Shown in pieces: positions 41,106 to 52,300 of a stretch of 64,000 nt of DNA. Position 1 is the first letter of the stretch, and every line of letters begins with the position of its first letter. Where the stretch lies: assembly GCA_963575745.1 (NCBI GenBank), contig CAUYUJ010014200.1, positions 113,501 through 177,500 of the forward strand, in the 5' to 3' direction. Position numbers and translations under genes: made by a program. Below the pieces are notes generated by a model. It had not been told where the DNA came from and ran no database searches. It saw only the letters and a program-made list of their open reading frames with translations. Origin of the DNA: Prorocentrum cordatum (lineage: Eukaryota > Sar > Dinophyceae > Prorocentrales > Prorocentraceae).

Positions 41106-41276
41106 GACACGTAAGAGCGACCCTTGTCCAGGACCTTTGGTGCGGGCCCAGAGGGGTCCCCCCAGTGCCCCCCAGTATTGGCCTCCGCGCTTGGATTTGG
41201 CCCCACCGTGACTCCCTAAAGCCGCGCACGAAATGTCTGTCTTGCCCAGGATCACTCTTGCATGCAGCCAGTTTGT
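41106..41276 (+). repeat. Dispersed repeat E, copy 4 (uninterrupted)
   Basis: GTAAGAGCGACCCTTGTCC, CCTTTGGTGCGGGCCC, then GCCGCGCACGAAATGTCTGT and CTTGCCCAGGATCACTCTTG. It serves as the empty-site counterpart of the retrogene target at 22.4/23.8 kb. Confidence 0.75.
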
Positions 41277-41299
41277 TTTTTTGTTGTTTCTTTTTTTAT

Positions 41300-41465
41300 T
41301 TTTGTTTCTTTCTTTCTTTCTTTCTTTCTTTCGTTCTCTCTCTCTCTCTCTCTCTCTTATATACAGACTCGCACTCTCTCTCTCTCTCTCTTTCTCACAC
41401 GCACGCACGCACGCACGCACGCGCGCGCGCGCGCACGCACGCACGCACGCACGCACGCACACGTT
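41300..41465. repeat. Compound microsatellite (TTTC)n (TC)n (CACG)n
   Basis: TTTC units, then two TC blocks separated by TTATATACAGACTCGCAC, then CACG/GCGC units. 41466-41880 beyond it has no supported gene. Confidence 0.95.
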
Positions 41466-41887
41466 TTCGCTGGGCGGGTGTATCTGCCGTGTGTGGCTCT
41501 TCATGAGAGCCTCAGAGGGTCTCATCCTTGCGGTCTTGGGGATGTCGTCCAGGGACCTGTCGATTGATTCAGCCGACATCTGGGCGACACCTGGACGAAG
41601 GGGTGGAGAGGGGTGGCCGGAATCCGGTCGACGTCACGCTCCTGAGGGGGCCGCGTCGGCCCCGCGGAGGCCCTCGTGAGGGCTCGCCTGCCTTCCGGCC
41701 CACGAGGCAGAGCCCACCACGCCCAGGGCAAGTAGCACATCCGGGGGCACAGCGCGCGGCCGCGGCGGGGCGGGCCCGGCAGCCTTGGGCGGCGGGCCCG
41801 GGCGCAGCACCTTGCCCTCGGGCGGATCCCCGCGCGGGGTGCGGTGACAACACCGTGTGGTCGGGTGGTCCAGTTGGAGGGGGAGGG

Positions 41888-41975
41888 GGTCCTCCTCCTC
41901 CTCCTCCTCCTCCTCCTCCTCCTCCTCCTCCTCCTCCTCCTCCTCCTCCTCCTACTACTCGTCCTCCTCCTCCCG
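41888..41975. repeat. (CTC)n array
   Basis: CTC array followed by a short C-rich stretch. Confidence 0.9.
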
Positions 41976-42113
41976 TCCTCCTCCTTCCCCCCCCCCAACT
42001 TGTGGTGGTGGTGGAGAAGAGGCCCATCAACCGTTTGGTCAGGTGGGCTTCTGGTGGCCGCCCGGTTGTCTTGGGCCTCGGGCTGCTCTCCGAGGACGCC
42101 ATGGCGACTTTGT

Positions 42114-42257
42114 TAGGGGACCACGCGCGAACCCTACCCCTACCCCCCACGATTTCTCAGGGGGGAGGGTGGGGCTCACTTCGCTCGGGAGTTCCCGAAC
42201 GAAGTGAACCCCACCCTCCCCCTGAGAAATCGTGGGGGGGTCGCACGTGGCCCCCTA
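42114..42257. mobile_element. MITE family 5: TA-flanked foldback
   Basis: TA, GGGGACCACGCGCGA at the left and TCGCACGTGGCCCCC, TA at the right. The arms continue through CCCCACGATTTCTCAGGGGG and CCCCCTGAGAAATCGTGGGG and meet at GGAGTTCCC. About 140 bp, noncoding. Confidence 0.85.
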
Positions 42258-43815
42258 TTTGTGTGGCCCCCGAGGCCCCGAGGCCGTCGTTGGCGGCGGA
42301 CCCCCTGCAGGGTTTGGGGTGCTCTGGGGGGCCGAGGCCGCCGCACGGCCCCGTGGCCACCGCGGGCTCGGGGACCCCCCCAGGCCGCCTCGGCATCGTT
42401 CGGGCGTGAGCATCGGCGTGCGAGCGACGGCAAGGTCTTGGGTCGGCGTGCGGCGGGCTCTGCGCTCTCTCTCCTCGGCCCGAGGTCGTGGGTCTCGGAG
42501 CAGAGGGGAAGGCGAGGGAGGAGCGCCGAGGGGAGGAAAGGGAGCAGGGCTGGGCCCAGACGGTATCCTGGTCACCTCGTGGGCCGCTGTGGGTCTCTTG
42601 GCATCGCTCGGACGTGTGCATTTTTCTTCGGCGAGGACCATCGAGGAGCATCCTTGATCACTTGGCGAAGAAGCCACGCGCGCAACCGAACAACAAAAAG
42701 ACACAGGGGGTGGACGTCCGAGCGATGGCCAGAGCCCTGTCCGCCCTCCCCGCCCTCCGGTTCGCTCCTGCGCGAGCGTGCTTGCGCCTGCCGGGTGCTC
42801 CTCGCTCGTGCGGGCGGCCCTCCTCAGACAGCTCTCCCCCATTCGGCCTCCCTCTGCCTCTCGTGCCCCAGCTGGTGTGAGTGCCCTCTTGGTGCCGCTG
42901 CTCGTTGTGACCAGCCTCGCCGGGGAGACACCTCAGTTGTGTCCCCGTCACTGGCACACAGGAGAAGTCCATTGTTCGTATCCCGAAGCTCGCGGCGGGA
43001 TTTCACCGTTCGGCGGAGGAAAAAGCGTGCGCGTGTGAATGTGAAACATGTGCGTCTGTGTGTGCTTGTGATTGTTTCGACTGGCCGTGGCTTCCGGCTT
43101 GCTGCAGATCCGCGCGTGGTCTTGGTAGGAATCCCTTTCTTATGTTCCTGCTATTCCTTCCTCTCGTCAATTTGGATGCAATGCGTGGGAGGTTGGATTC
43201 AGCACCGCAGCTGGAAAATCCGTGGTAAAAAATAAAGGCAACCCCAGCAGAATCCCGCTTACTCCAGTCTATCCTTGTTTTTCTGGCTAAATCCTGCGCT
43301 CATGTTGGCATGAATCGGCTTGGTGGCCCCTTCATTGAGCGCAGTCGCCCTCAATCGTTCCTATGAAGACCTCCCAGGAGTTGCCTCCCACTATCCATCC
43401 CACATGCGTGTCCTTAGCCCTTCCCCATCCATCTCCATCTCCCCCTGTCGCTCCTCCCCTTTGCCGAGGGTGTCCTTGGTTTGGTCTGGTCGGCTGTGTC
43501 GCAGTCGGTCGCATTCAGTCGTCGTTGCGGCTCGGTTGGTTCACCTGCGTTCGCTCGATTCGGTGTCGGTGTGTTTAGGCTTCGCTGTCGGTCCGGCGGC
43601 CCAGTCGGTGTGCCTCGGCTTCGCTGTCGGTCTGGCGGCCCGGTCGGCTTCCTATCGTTGCTGTACGCTTCTTCGTTCTGCTCGGCCACCGCCCTGCCAC
43701 CCTGCGATCGTCCTGGTCCGTGCGTGTGCCCCCCCCCGTCTCCTCACGCAAGAGACGGCCGGCCGTGCACTGCAGACGCATGGCGCCAGGCAAAACGTGG
43801 TGCAGTTGACCCGCA
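42258..43815. other. Unassigned, small repeats
   Basis: 43578-43656 has two near copies of GGCTTCGCTGTCGGTC(C/T)GGC (period about 40 bp). 43345-43400 carries CTCCCAGGAGTTGCCTCCC. Long open frames here overlap on both strands and show no domain. Confidence 0.4.
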
Positions 43816-43821
43816 CAGTAA

Positions 43822-43885
43822 GGATGAGCGCAGATCCAAGAGATCCGCGCGGAGCGCCACAAGTTTATGTTTATGGCGTCATTTC
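43822..43885. mobile_element. MITE family 1, right-half remnant
   Basis: GCGCAGATCCAAGAGATCCG, CGCGGAGCGCCACAAG, TTTATGTTTATGGCGTCATT match only the right arm of family 1. Confidence 0.6.
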
Positions 43886-43944
43886 TTTTTTTACTACTGT
43901 TTCTCGACTTTGTTGGACGCTCTTATGCATCCTGGTGGGGGGGC

Positions 43945-44225
43945 ACAGTCAACCCGCATAGGAAGGACTGGCAATGTTTCCCAAGGATGCGCTCTCATCC
44001 TTGCCTTCTCGGTCCGTCCTTTGCCACGTTCAGGGGCCGCGCCCCGCTCGGACAGCGTCGGAATGGGCGTTCGAGGGCCTTGCATCGGAAAGCGTCGGAA
44101 CCGTCTTGTGACCGTCTTGGGCCTTCCCTCGTCGGAAAGCGTCGAAAAGCGTCGGGGCCGTCTTGGGACCGTCTTGGGCGTCGGAAAGCGTCGGAATGGG
44201 CGTTCAAGGGCCTTGCATCCTTATC
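43945..44225 (+). repeat. Dispersed repeat I, copy 2, with GGAAAGCGTCGG tandem
   Basis: CAGTCAACCCGCATAGGAAG and GGCAATGTTTCCCAAGG match 18868. From 44085 the short unit GTCGGAAAGCGTCGGAA and GACCGTCTTGGGC is repeated several times. Confidence 0.65.
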
Positions 44226-44684
44226 GCGCATCCTCAAGATACAGGCTGACTGCACAGGGGTCCCCGCCACGCGCTGTGCCCGAACCCACGGGGACAGGGC
44301 AGGGCAGGGCAGGCCACACGGGGAGAGGCGCTGACGGACGCGACTGGATGCTGGATGTGAGGTGAGCGCACGCCGTTTGCCCCTCTGTCTCCTCGGTTGA
44401 CCGATCCCCCCTTCCGCCTGGCGCAGTCTCCGCCCCACGGGCCGACCCTACCCCTCCAGATGCAGTCGGAGCGTTGACCCGAGGAACCCTGAATAAGGAA
44501 CGAGGCCCCTCCTGTCCACAATGGAACTTCGACTTCTCGTCGCAAACCAGAAAAAGGAAAGCCGAAGGACCCCTGCCCGGCGGTGGTCACGTGTGGACCC
44601 TACCCCCCGACCCCCCCCGATTTGCAAGGGCGTGTGTGGGTTCGCTTCGTCCGGGGAGCGGGGTGGACCCCCGCCCGCCCCCGA

Positions 44685-44880
44685 GGAGGAGGAGGAGGAG
44701 GAGGAGGAGGAGGAGGAGGAGGAGGAGGACGGAGGAGGAGGAGGCGGAGGAGGAGAAGAGGAGGAGGAGGAAGGGAGGAGGACGGAGGAAGAGGAGGAGG
44801 ACGAGGAGGAGGAGCAGGAGCGGAGGAGGAGGAGGAGGAGAGGAGGAGGAGGAGGAGGAGGAGGAGGAGGAGGAGATCCG
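44685..44880. repeat. (GGA)n array
   Basis: GGA array with scattered changes. 44226-44684 before it and 44881-46170 after it contain no supported gene. One short plus reading near 45410-45470 (GSLRHWQAFSSEMLSAKQAP) is protein-like. Confidence 0.9.
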
Positions 44881-46279
44881 GAGATCGTGGGGGGCAGGCG
44901 GGCAGGGTTCTCGCCTGGGGCCGCCCGCCTGCTCCATATGCCCGCCCCTCCTGCCCCCTGACGTCGTCCTTTCTGCTCCTCGCGTGCCGGTTGAAAGTTT
45001 TGTTCTCGAGATTCCCCAATTCGTTTGAGCTCCAGTATTTTTTCTGACCATATTCGATCTTATCCCCGCTCGCCGTCTCAATCTCAGCTCGATCGGGTTC
45101 CTATTTCTGCCAAAAAAAGCATCGCGGCGGGATGGGCCGTTTCGAGTCATCTTCGGCGCCCCCTCCCCAGGGACGCACTTCTTCCTCCCGAGCCGCTCCT
45201 GCCGGCGGCCCTGGGGGGCCCAGCGACGGCTCCCAGGGGCCGGGGACGGCCAGACCCCGCCCTTGCACGACGCGAGGGGGGGTGCGGGGGGACCCTCGCT
45301 CGACCGCTCCCTGCCGTCGCCGTCGCTCCCCTCCTCGGCGCAGCTCCCGCGCACGCCCCCTATCGGTGGGTCGGCGTCGGGCGTCCCGCGGGGGGAGGCG
45401 AGTCCGGCATCGGCAGCCTGCGGCACTGGCAGGCCTTCAGTTCCGAGATGCTCTCGGCGAAGCAGGCGCCCCGTGCCTCTTGTTGGCTTCCCCCTTCCCC
45501 CCACCCCATGCCCCTGTCTCGGGTTTTCGTTTCGGGTGGGACCCCCCTGGAGCCCACCTACTCAGCTGATCTGTTCGACTCCAGTTCGGATGCAGCTCAG
45601 CTCTGCGCGAACAAGGGAGGCCCGAGCCAACAGCGCACGCTCGCGGTCAGTTTCCGCCCACTTGCGTTGGAGTGCCGTCTCTCGGGCATTTATCCTCCTT
45701 GCGCAAAGGTGGAGCCAGGACAGGCCGCAGACAGACTTTCAAGAGTCCCTTGGGGATTGCACCACAGCCGCCGAGGATACCCCGCTGACGCGGGCGCTCA
45801 GAGGTAACCAGCAGCTCTGTACACTGTCAGCGTCTGAATGAAGAGGATCACCATCCCTGCACGCAAATTCCAGGCCCATTATGATAATCACGTGCCGCTC
45901 CAGAACGCTTGCAACAGATAGCAGCACGCGCTATCGCATGCAGACCAGGCCACGCCGCTCACACACGGACCGTGTCGACGACTGAAGACAGGGCGAGTGG
46001 TTTCGGCCTTTTGGGCGGTCGCGAGCCACTGGGCCAGACTGAGGTCATTCCCCACCTGGCGCTCGGGCACGAACCCGAACTCAATCAGACGACTGCGTCC
46101 GTATATGGCTGAAGCGCCACGCTGCGCTGGCTGAACAGAGTAAGCACGATGAGCAGGAGGAGGAGGAGGTGGTGGAATGGGCTCGGTGTACACACCACTC
46201 ACTCTGTCGGCCCAGGAGCTCGGCGCATTGACGCGCCAGCTGCCAAACCTGCGGAGCGTTGGAGCGTCTGTACACCGAA

Positions 46280-46523
46280 GTCTTCCACCGAACGCCTTGG
46301 TTCCCGGGCCCGAGCCCGCGCCGAAGCCCCAGCTGGAGCCAGTGGCGAAGCCGAGGATCCGGCCTGAACTCGAGCCAACCCGGATCAGAAGCCCGAGCCC
46401 AGACCCGAGCCCGATCTGCGAGCCAGAGCTGGGTTCCAAGCCTGGTGCCAAGCCCGTGCCCGAGCCCGAGCCCGAGTACGAGTCCGACCACGCCTGGGGC
46501 CGAGCTCGATGCCGAGCCCGAGA

Positions 46524-46554
<31 letters not shown>

Positions 46555-46560
46555 AGCAGA
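46280..46560. repeat. GAGCCC/CGAGCC hexanucleotide-rich region
   Basis: Degenerate (CGAGCC)n. The plus frame gives Pro-Glu/Lys repeats (PEPAPKPQLEPVAKP), the minus frame Gly-Ser repeats. It could be a low-complexity domain of a real protein, but no start or splice signals support it. Confidence 0.6.
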
Positions 46561-46699
46561 CGACGTGGCGCAGAGCAGCGGGGCCAGGCGGGGAATGTCC
46601 ACTCGGGAGCTCGCAGGCGGTCGCGGAGCCAGGTGCCGCGGAGCCGCCCGCGGGACCTTTGGGCGTGGGCACCGCGGCAGGCGCTGGCGGCCACTGCGT

Positions 46700-46772
46700 C
46701 GCGCCTCCTCCTTCTCCTCCTCCTGCTCCTGCTCCTGCTCCTCCTCCTCCTCCTCCTCCTCCTCCTCCTCCT
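46700..46772. repeat. (CTC)n array
   Basis: CTC/CTG array leading into a T-rich tract and CAG at 46800. Confidence 0.9.
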
Positions 46773-46800
46773 CCATTTTTTGTTTGTGTGCGTCAGGCAG

Positions 46801-46831
46801 ACTTTGAGCGGCGCTGGGAGCGTCGTGCAAT
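46801..46831 (+). CDS. Candidate micro-exon
   Basis: A CTC array, TTTTTTGTTTGTGTGCGTCAG and GCAG are followed by 31 nt reading ADFERRWERRAM, then GTGAGT. Polypyrimidine, CAG and GTGAGT are classical splice signals, while dinoflagellate donors are often non-canonical, so this remains a guess. Confidence 0.25.
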
Positions 46832-46837
46832 GTGAGT

Positions 46838-47264
46838 TCTATGGCTTAGAATGGGAGCCTGAGAGAATCACTTGCTCCTCAGAAGGACATGGTGCAACGC
46901 AGCGCCGAGAAGTGAGGAGAGAGACGAGGCGATGTGGAAAAAAGAGAGGCTCTCAAGGGAGCTTAGCCCTGATTCCCCGACAGAGTTGGCACACGCAAGG
47001 TTACCCCCCCCAGTTTGCCAACCACCTCCTCTCATCCTCAACCCCGAACCCTCCCAGGACAAGGGCCCTCATCGAGGGCAGTCCGTGCACCAAAGGCAGC
47101 TGGCAATCAAACTGCTGGCGCTCATCCTTGTGAAACTTTCGATGGCCTGATGCCACTGAAATGCAGATGCGGTACCGTGTCATATACGCATAGATATTCG
47201 TTAAAAGGTGCCGGCAATGATTGCTTGTGTGATGCAGATGCTGATGTTCTCTGAAGAGTGATAT
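46838..47264. other. No gene seen
   Basis: Neutral composition, no motif recognised. Confidence 0.5.
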
Positions 47265-47422
47265 CAGCATAAAAACTCGGAGGTCCGCGCGGACTTCGAG
47301 GATCGGCGCTTGGGCCCCCTGGCGCCGCCTCCGGCGCCGCCCCTGGCGCCCTCCGCGCGCCATGGAGGGCGGTCCAGCGCCGCTCCGAGAAATCCGCGCG
47401 GACCCCAGAGTTTGTATGTTTA
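47265..47422. mobile_element. MITE family 1 relative
   Basis: GCATAAAAACTCGGAGGTCC, GCGCGGACTTCGAGGATCGG, centre GGCGCCGCCTCCGGCGCC, then GAGAAATCCGCGCGGACC and AGAGTTTGTATGTTTA. The outermost GGGGAACGAAG ends are missing. Confidence 0.75.
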
Positions 47423-47689
47423 CAGTGGGGGCGCGCATCAAGAAACCATGCGCTTTTCGTCAGGGTACCCTGGGTTTCTTCGCTCCTCGCGCTGCGAGGT
47501 GACTTGCCGCGGCCGTTGAGGAAGCTGCTGCGTTCGGTGTGCCCCGGTATTATTCCCCTCGGGTGTACCTCGCGCGCGGTTTCTCAGGGTTGGGTCTCTT
47601 GCGAGGGTCTCTTGCGGCCGCGCCCGCACTGAATGCTATTGGAGAGGCCTGACGGCCGGTGCCGCCGACCCTGATCGAAAGGGCTAGGA

Positions 47690-47765
47690 GTGGGGGGAGG
47701 AAGCGGAGGAGGGGGAGGGGGAGGAGGAGGAGGAGGAGGAGGAGGAGGAGCAGGAGGAGGAGGCG
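47690..47765. repeat. (GGA)n array
   Basis: GGA array, copied motif GCCCGCACTGAATGCTAT / GCCCGCACTGTATGCTAT on either side (47618, 47764). 47423-47689 and 47766-48397 contain no supported gene. Confidence 0.9.
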
Positions 47766-48397
47766 CCCGCACTGTATGCTATGTTTTACTCCCCTTACCA
47801 TCCCACCACCTCCGCCTTCTCCTCCCGGCGCCGGCCGGAGCTCGGGAGGTGCGCGCACGGAGCCGCGCGCTCCCGGGTTGGCGGCCCGAGCCCGGGAGGC
47901 GGGTGGCGGCCTCCACGGCGGAGCTGCGCGGCCGGACCTTCCTCCGCAGCTGCGTCGGTGTCGCCTCTCCTCCACAGCTCCATTCAAGCAGTGGCGAAGC
48001 GTCCTGGCTCGCCTATATAGCCCTACCGAACAATCTTCTAAGAGCCTTTTGTGGTCTCCACGAGCTGTTCTTAGAACATCTCTGGCGGAGTCTGTCTTGC
48101 TTTAACACATCGGGCTTATGTTATCAGAGTAGTGTTCTTGTCCTGAGACCTTTTTGGGGGGTTCTTATAAATTTCGTGGCAGGACTCTAGGAAAGCCGGG
48201 ACGGTCGGTACCTGCCCAATCCATCGATGTCTCCTCTCCTCCCCCTGGCGCCAGCCCGAAAACTTGGGAGGTGCGCGCTCCCTGCTGCCCGCTCAGAGGT
48301 GGGCGGCGTGAGTTTTTGCGAGATCGGCGGCCTAAGTGTTTGAGGTTGGCGGCCTGAGCTTCCTCCGCACCTCTGTCCACCGCTACCACTCAGCCAC

Positions 48398-48555
48398 GCG
48401 CAGACGGGGGTGGGGGGAGGGGGGAGGGCTTCTTAGAAGCACCCCTGCTTTTTAGAAGGCGCGGGCCTTATCTATAGATGTAAGGCCCGCGCCTTCTAAG
48501 AAGCAGCCTGCTTCTAAGAAGCCCTCCCCCCCTCCCCCCACCCCCTTGTGCGCGC
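48398..48555. mobile_element. Foldback element 6, arms about 73 bp
   Basis: GGCTTCTTAGAAGCA and GAAGGCGCGGGCCTTA pair with TAAGGCCCGCGCCTTC and GCTTCTAAGAAGCC around TCTATAGATG. The outer parts are G-rich left and C-rich right, ending CGCGCAGACGGGGG / CCCCCTTGTGCGCG. It is noncoding. Confidence 0.85.
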
Positions 48556-49194
48556 CGCCAAACCACTGCTGCGTGACGGGTGACACCTTCGCCGAGGGTC
48601 CAGAAGCTGCAGGGCCAATGTTACGATGCGCCCTGCCAAGTGGGCGCGGCGGCACACACCTGGGAGATTGGCGGCCCGGTCTCCCTTCCAGCATGCCCTG
48701 CCAGAGGGTCCCAGACAAGTCTGGCTCATGCTTGGGGCTGCCGTTGGCGGTCGACAGGCTCGGTATTGTAACGTTGGCAGTCCGCACGCTCCCTACCCTC
48801 TAGCGCCAAGGCCTCCTCAGCCCCCCAAATCCTTCCAACAACGCACACACACCACACGCACACACACACACACACCTGCACCCATCCCACAAGGGGAGAG
48901 GAGAGGGAATTCGATAAGAATAAGCATGATACTGATGGGGACGATGAGGAGGAAACGGAGGATGCACGTGCGTCACAAAGGAGGAGGTTGCTCTGCGAAG
49001 GTATGCCTTCACCGAGGCTCTTGAAGAATGGTGCACTCGCCAATGCGTGACTCCTCCAACGGATACTGCCACCACTTCGGTGCTGAAAGCCAGCGCGCGG
49101 AAAAGGATGCCCGTGCTGGGGCCTCAGGTGTTGATACCGGTAAGGAGGAAGATGGGGACAGATGAGGGCGCATGCAGGTGTCGATGTGTACGGA
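48556..49194. other. No gene; short CA repeat
   Basis: A CA-rich stretch lies at 48845-48885. The rest is unassigned. Confidence 0.5.
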
Positions 49195-49310
49195 GATGAT
49201 GATGATGTTGTTGATGATGATGACGATGATGGTGATGGTAAATGCGATGATGATGAGGATGATGATGACGATGATGATGATGATGACGACGATGATGATG
49301 ATGATGATGC

Positions 49311-49345
<35 letters not shown>
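49195..49345. repeat. (GAT)n array
   Basis: GAT triplets with few changes, the only GAT array in the window. 49346-49744 is unassigned. Confidence 0.95.
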
Positions 49346-49744
49346 CGTCTGCTTTGCTATGTGCCAGAACAGGTCCACGCTCGCCAGGCCTCATGCACTA
49401 CCCTCCTGGATCGAACAAGCAGGGTCCCCTCACCCGCCGTGTGGTCGCTGCTCAGGGCAATTTTTCTTGCGAAGCGCTGCAGGCCGAGTTGCCATCTACT
49501 GGTGAGAGTAGCGAAGGGATCCCTAGTCTCTTCCACACCGGGGACGTGCAACGATGATGGCGGGCGCAGGGGACCCCAGTGGCCCCCAAATGGTGCGACA
49601 AGCTGGGGGCACCTTGAGTCAGGAGCACTTCTAGCAACACCCGAATCTGTACGGACGCGTGCCTGTTGGTTTCCTTGAAGCTGCCTGCGACAGAGCCTCG
49701 GGGCCTTCGCCTTCCCCGTCGTCTCTGCCAGTTTGGCCAGCATT

Positions 49745-49825
49745 GTCCCCCTCCTCTTTCACCACCTCCTTCTCCTCCTCCTCTTTCACCTCCTCCTCCT
49801 CCTCCTCCTCCTCCTCCTCCTCGCA
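49745..49825. repeat. (CTC)n array
   Basis: CTC array ending CTCCTCGCAG directly before the PPR-like segment. Confidence 0.9.
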
Positions 49826-50390
49826 GCACGGGGCAAAGTTGGAGCCCAATATCGGAATCGAATCAGCCGTGCAAAACGTGTGCGAGAGGGGCGGGCAGTG
49901 GCAGCAGGCTCTTGAGCTACTCAACAAGAGGTGGAAGGCGAAGCAACAGCCCGACGCCATCAGCTACAGTGCTCAGCTGGAGCCCGAACGAGGTGGCGAC
50001 AACGCTGGGCACAGCGCGTACGGGACAGGCGAGCAGTGTGAAGCAGGCGCTGTCGCTACTCAAGCAGAGCAGGACGGCGAAGACGGAGCCCGATATCAGC
50101 AGTTATCCGCCGCTGCACTGCGAGAAGTGGGAGGCGAAGCTGGGGCCCGAGCTGGTTAGTAACAATGCTGGGAACAGCGTGTGCGATATGGACGATCTAG
50201 AGCAGCAGGCTCAGCGTAATTCGGCAAAGGGACAGGCGACTCGGAAGCCATCCTGCGAGAAGTGGGAGGTGAACATCGAGCCCGATGTCACAAACGAGTT
50301 CTTTTAGGCTGCAGTGCAGAGATCAATTCGTGCGAGAAGTTGTGCGAAAAGCGCGAGGAGTCCGCGAGCGCCCATGGGCGGCGTGGGGCG
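49826..50390 (+). pseudogene. Decayed pentatricopeptide repeat (PPR) fragment
   Basis: AKLEPNIGIESAVQNVCERG, GQWQQALELLNKRWKAKQQ and PDAISYSA form one PPR unit. After a frameshift near 49975 come VKQALSLLKQSRTAKTEPDI and EKWEAKLGPELVS, then EKWEVNIEPDV and NSCEKLCEKREES in other frames. PPR proteins bind organellar RNA, and dinoflagellates encode many with this CEKGGQWQQAL wording. The breaks, the lack of a start and the position between two CTC arrays point to a relic. The CTC tract plus CAG at its left edge could be a former splice acceptor. Confidence 0.7.
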
Positions 50391-50469
50391 TGGGTTCTCT
50401 TCTGGAGCCAGTGGCCACCGCCGCATCTCCGCGCAATCCCCTGCCGCACCTCATAGTCCCGCATAGTCC

Positions 50470-50755
50470 TCGTCCTCCTCCCTTCTCCTCCTCCTCCTCC
50501 TCCTCCTCCTCCTCCTCCTCCTCCTCCTTCCCCTCCTCCTTCCCCCTCCCCCTCCCCCTCCTCCTCCTCCTCCTCCTCCTCCCTCCTCCTCCTCCTCCTC
50601 CTCCTCCTCCTCCTCCTCCTCCTCCTCCTCCTCCTCCTCCTCCTCCTCCTCCTCCTCCTCCTCCTCCTCCTCCTCCTCCTCCTCCTCCTCCTCCCTCCTC
50701 CTCCTCCTCCCCTCCTCCTCCTCCTCCTCCTCCTCCTCCTCCTCCTCCCTCCTCC
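50470..50755. repeat. (CTC)n array
   Basis: About 285 bp of CTC with CCCT interruptions. Confidence 0.95.
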
Positions 50756-50942
50756 TGGGCCTGTCGGCCCTCGGGGGAGTGATCGAACTAGGAGCCTAGC
50801 GAAGACCACCACAGGGAACAAGAAGGAGGGGACAGGGGAGGGAAAGGAACGGACGATGCAGGACATCGAGAAGGAACGAAGACGAAAGAAGCTGCGATGC
50901 GGTGGCAAACCGTGCGGATGTACTCCTGTGAGAAGGTGGGCC

Positions 50943-51025
50943 CTTCCTCCTCCTCCTCCTCCTCCTCCTCCTCCTCCTCCTCCTCTCCTCCTCCTCCTCC
51001 TCCTCCTCCTCCTCCTCCTCCTCCT
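50943..51025. repeat. (CTC)n array at the 3' end of LINE-2
   Basis: CTC array meeting the CATA repeat at 51026. Confidence 0.9.
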
Positions 51026-51173
51026 ACATACATACATACATACAGGGCAGATCAAGAGTCACCAATCACAGATCGGAGCTCTTGCCCACTCAAGTGGGAA
51101 GGAAAATAATATGAAGGCCACCCTCGGGAGCACCCGAGAACCCTTGGGCAGGGTGCTCAACCTGAGTGGCTGA

Positions 51174-52300
51174 CTAAATGATACAAAGATTCCCAGGTGC
51201 ATTCGGCCCATACAGAAGCTCCCTTGGCGACTGTTCGACCACTCTCCAAGGTTTCGAAAAGCGGCATCCCTTGGGATAGGGCAGAATTCCATTCCTGAGC
51301 ATGCGAAGCTGAGCACCCTTGTGGGTCGTACACGGTTCCACGAGGTGCGCCGCCCTGCCAGTGGTGTATGACCCACAACGGTTACAGTAGACAACTGCCG
51401 CACCAGTGACGCAAATCCTTCCTGCCCACAGGTCGTGGGCAGGCACAACAGGGACAGGAGGGCGCAGCACGGCAGCTAAAGATCGAGGCAAAGGCGCGCA
51501 CGGGCCTCTGCGACATTTCCACGGCTGGTCCGTGGACCTACCACAGTCCACACATTGCCAGGAATTCAGACCCCAGACGAAATTGTGAGGCCCGTGGATC
51601 CCTCGAGCCAGCAACTTCCGCTGAGGGGCCCTGGGAACCCTTTCCAGCTCGCCGAAGACATCACGGGCACGGCCCCAGGGTTCCAAAAGAACCGCAAACG
51701 CGGAAAAAACGTCAAGCCAGAGTTTATACCCAGCTTCGACAACTTTGACATCCTCGGGTGAGACCTGACGGGTGGCAATTTCCTTGGCAAGAGTATCGGC
51801 CCAGCAGTTACCGAGAACCCTCCTATGCTCCTCCATCGTCCTGTCTCCTCGAGCTTGTTCTTGATGTGCTTTGATTTTGTGAATACGCCAGCCCTTCATA
51901 CCTGTGAGATGGTTGACCTGTCTCCAGTGCCCTGACTGGGCTTTTCTACCATCACGAGATCGTACCGCAGATAAGGCTCCAAAAACAACAGCTCCACAGT
52001 CCTGGTAAAAATTTGCTGGCTCATCGTCCGCATCAACGTGCAGATGGGCACACGCATGCAGACGGCCATGGTGCTCAGCTAGATTGGCATTGCACGGTAC
52101 ATAGGCTGGTAAAACTCTTCGAATGGCCCTGAGGAGATCTCCATTTTCGGTGACTTCTGCAGCACACCATCCCCCCCTCGCAAGAAGGGGGGCGGTGGGG
52201 TGGACGACCGAACCGTCGATAGAGATTTCCATCCCAGGGGTAGAATAGACAAATTTATCAATATCCCCACCTCGATCGAGGTATTCAACCTCGTCATCTT
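51174..52300 (-). pseudogene. LINE-2 RNase H and C-terminal zinc motifs
   Basis: MEISIDGSVVHP (first Asp), LAEHHGRLHA (Glu), YQDCGAVVFG (second Asp) and HKIKAHQ ... LGNCWADTLAKEI (His, last Asp) give a complete RNase H active site. Two Cys clusters follow (CVDCGRSTDQPWKC; CNRCGSYTTGRAAHLVEPC), then the stop at 51174. This long stretch is still open, unlike most of ORF2 in LINE-1 and LINE-3. Confidence 0.8.

Noticed and set aside
43277-43300. SL-like TCCTTGTTTTTCTGGCTAAA
   Set aside because: Fewer than two thirds of positions match and no ORF follows.
49195-49345. CRISPR-like or regulatory array
   Set aside because: It is a simple GAT microsatellite; no direct repeats with unique spacers exist anywhere in the window.
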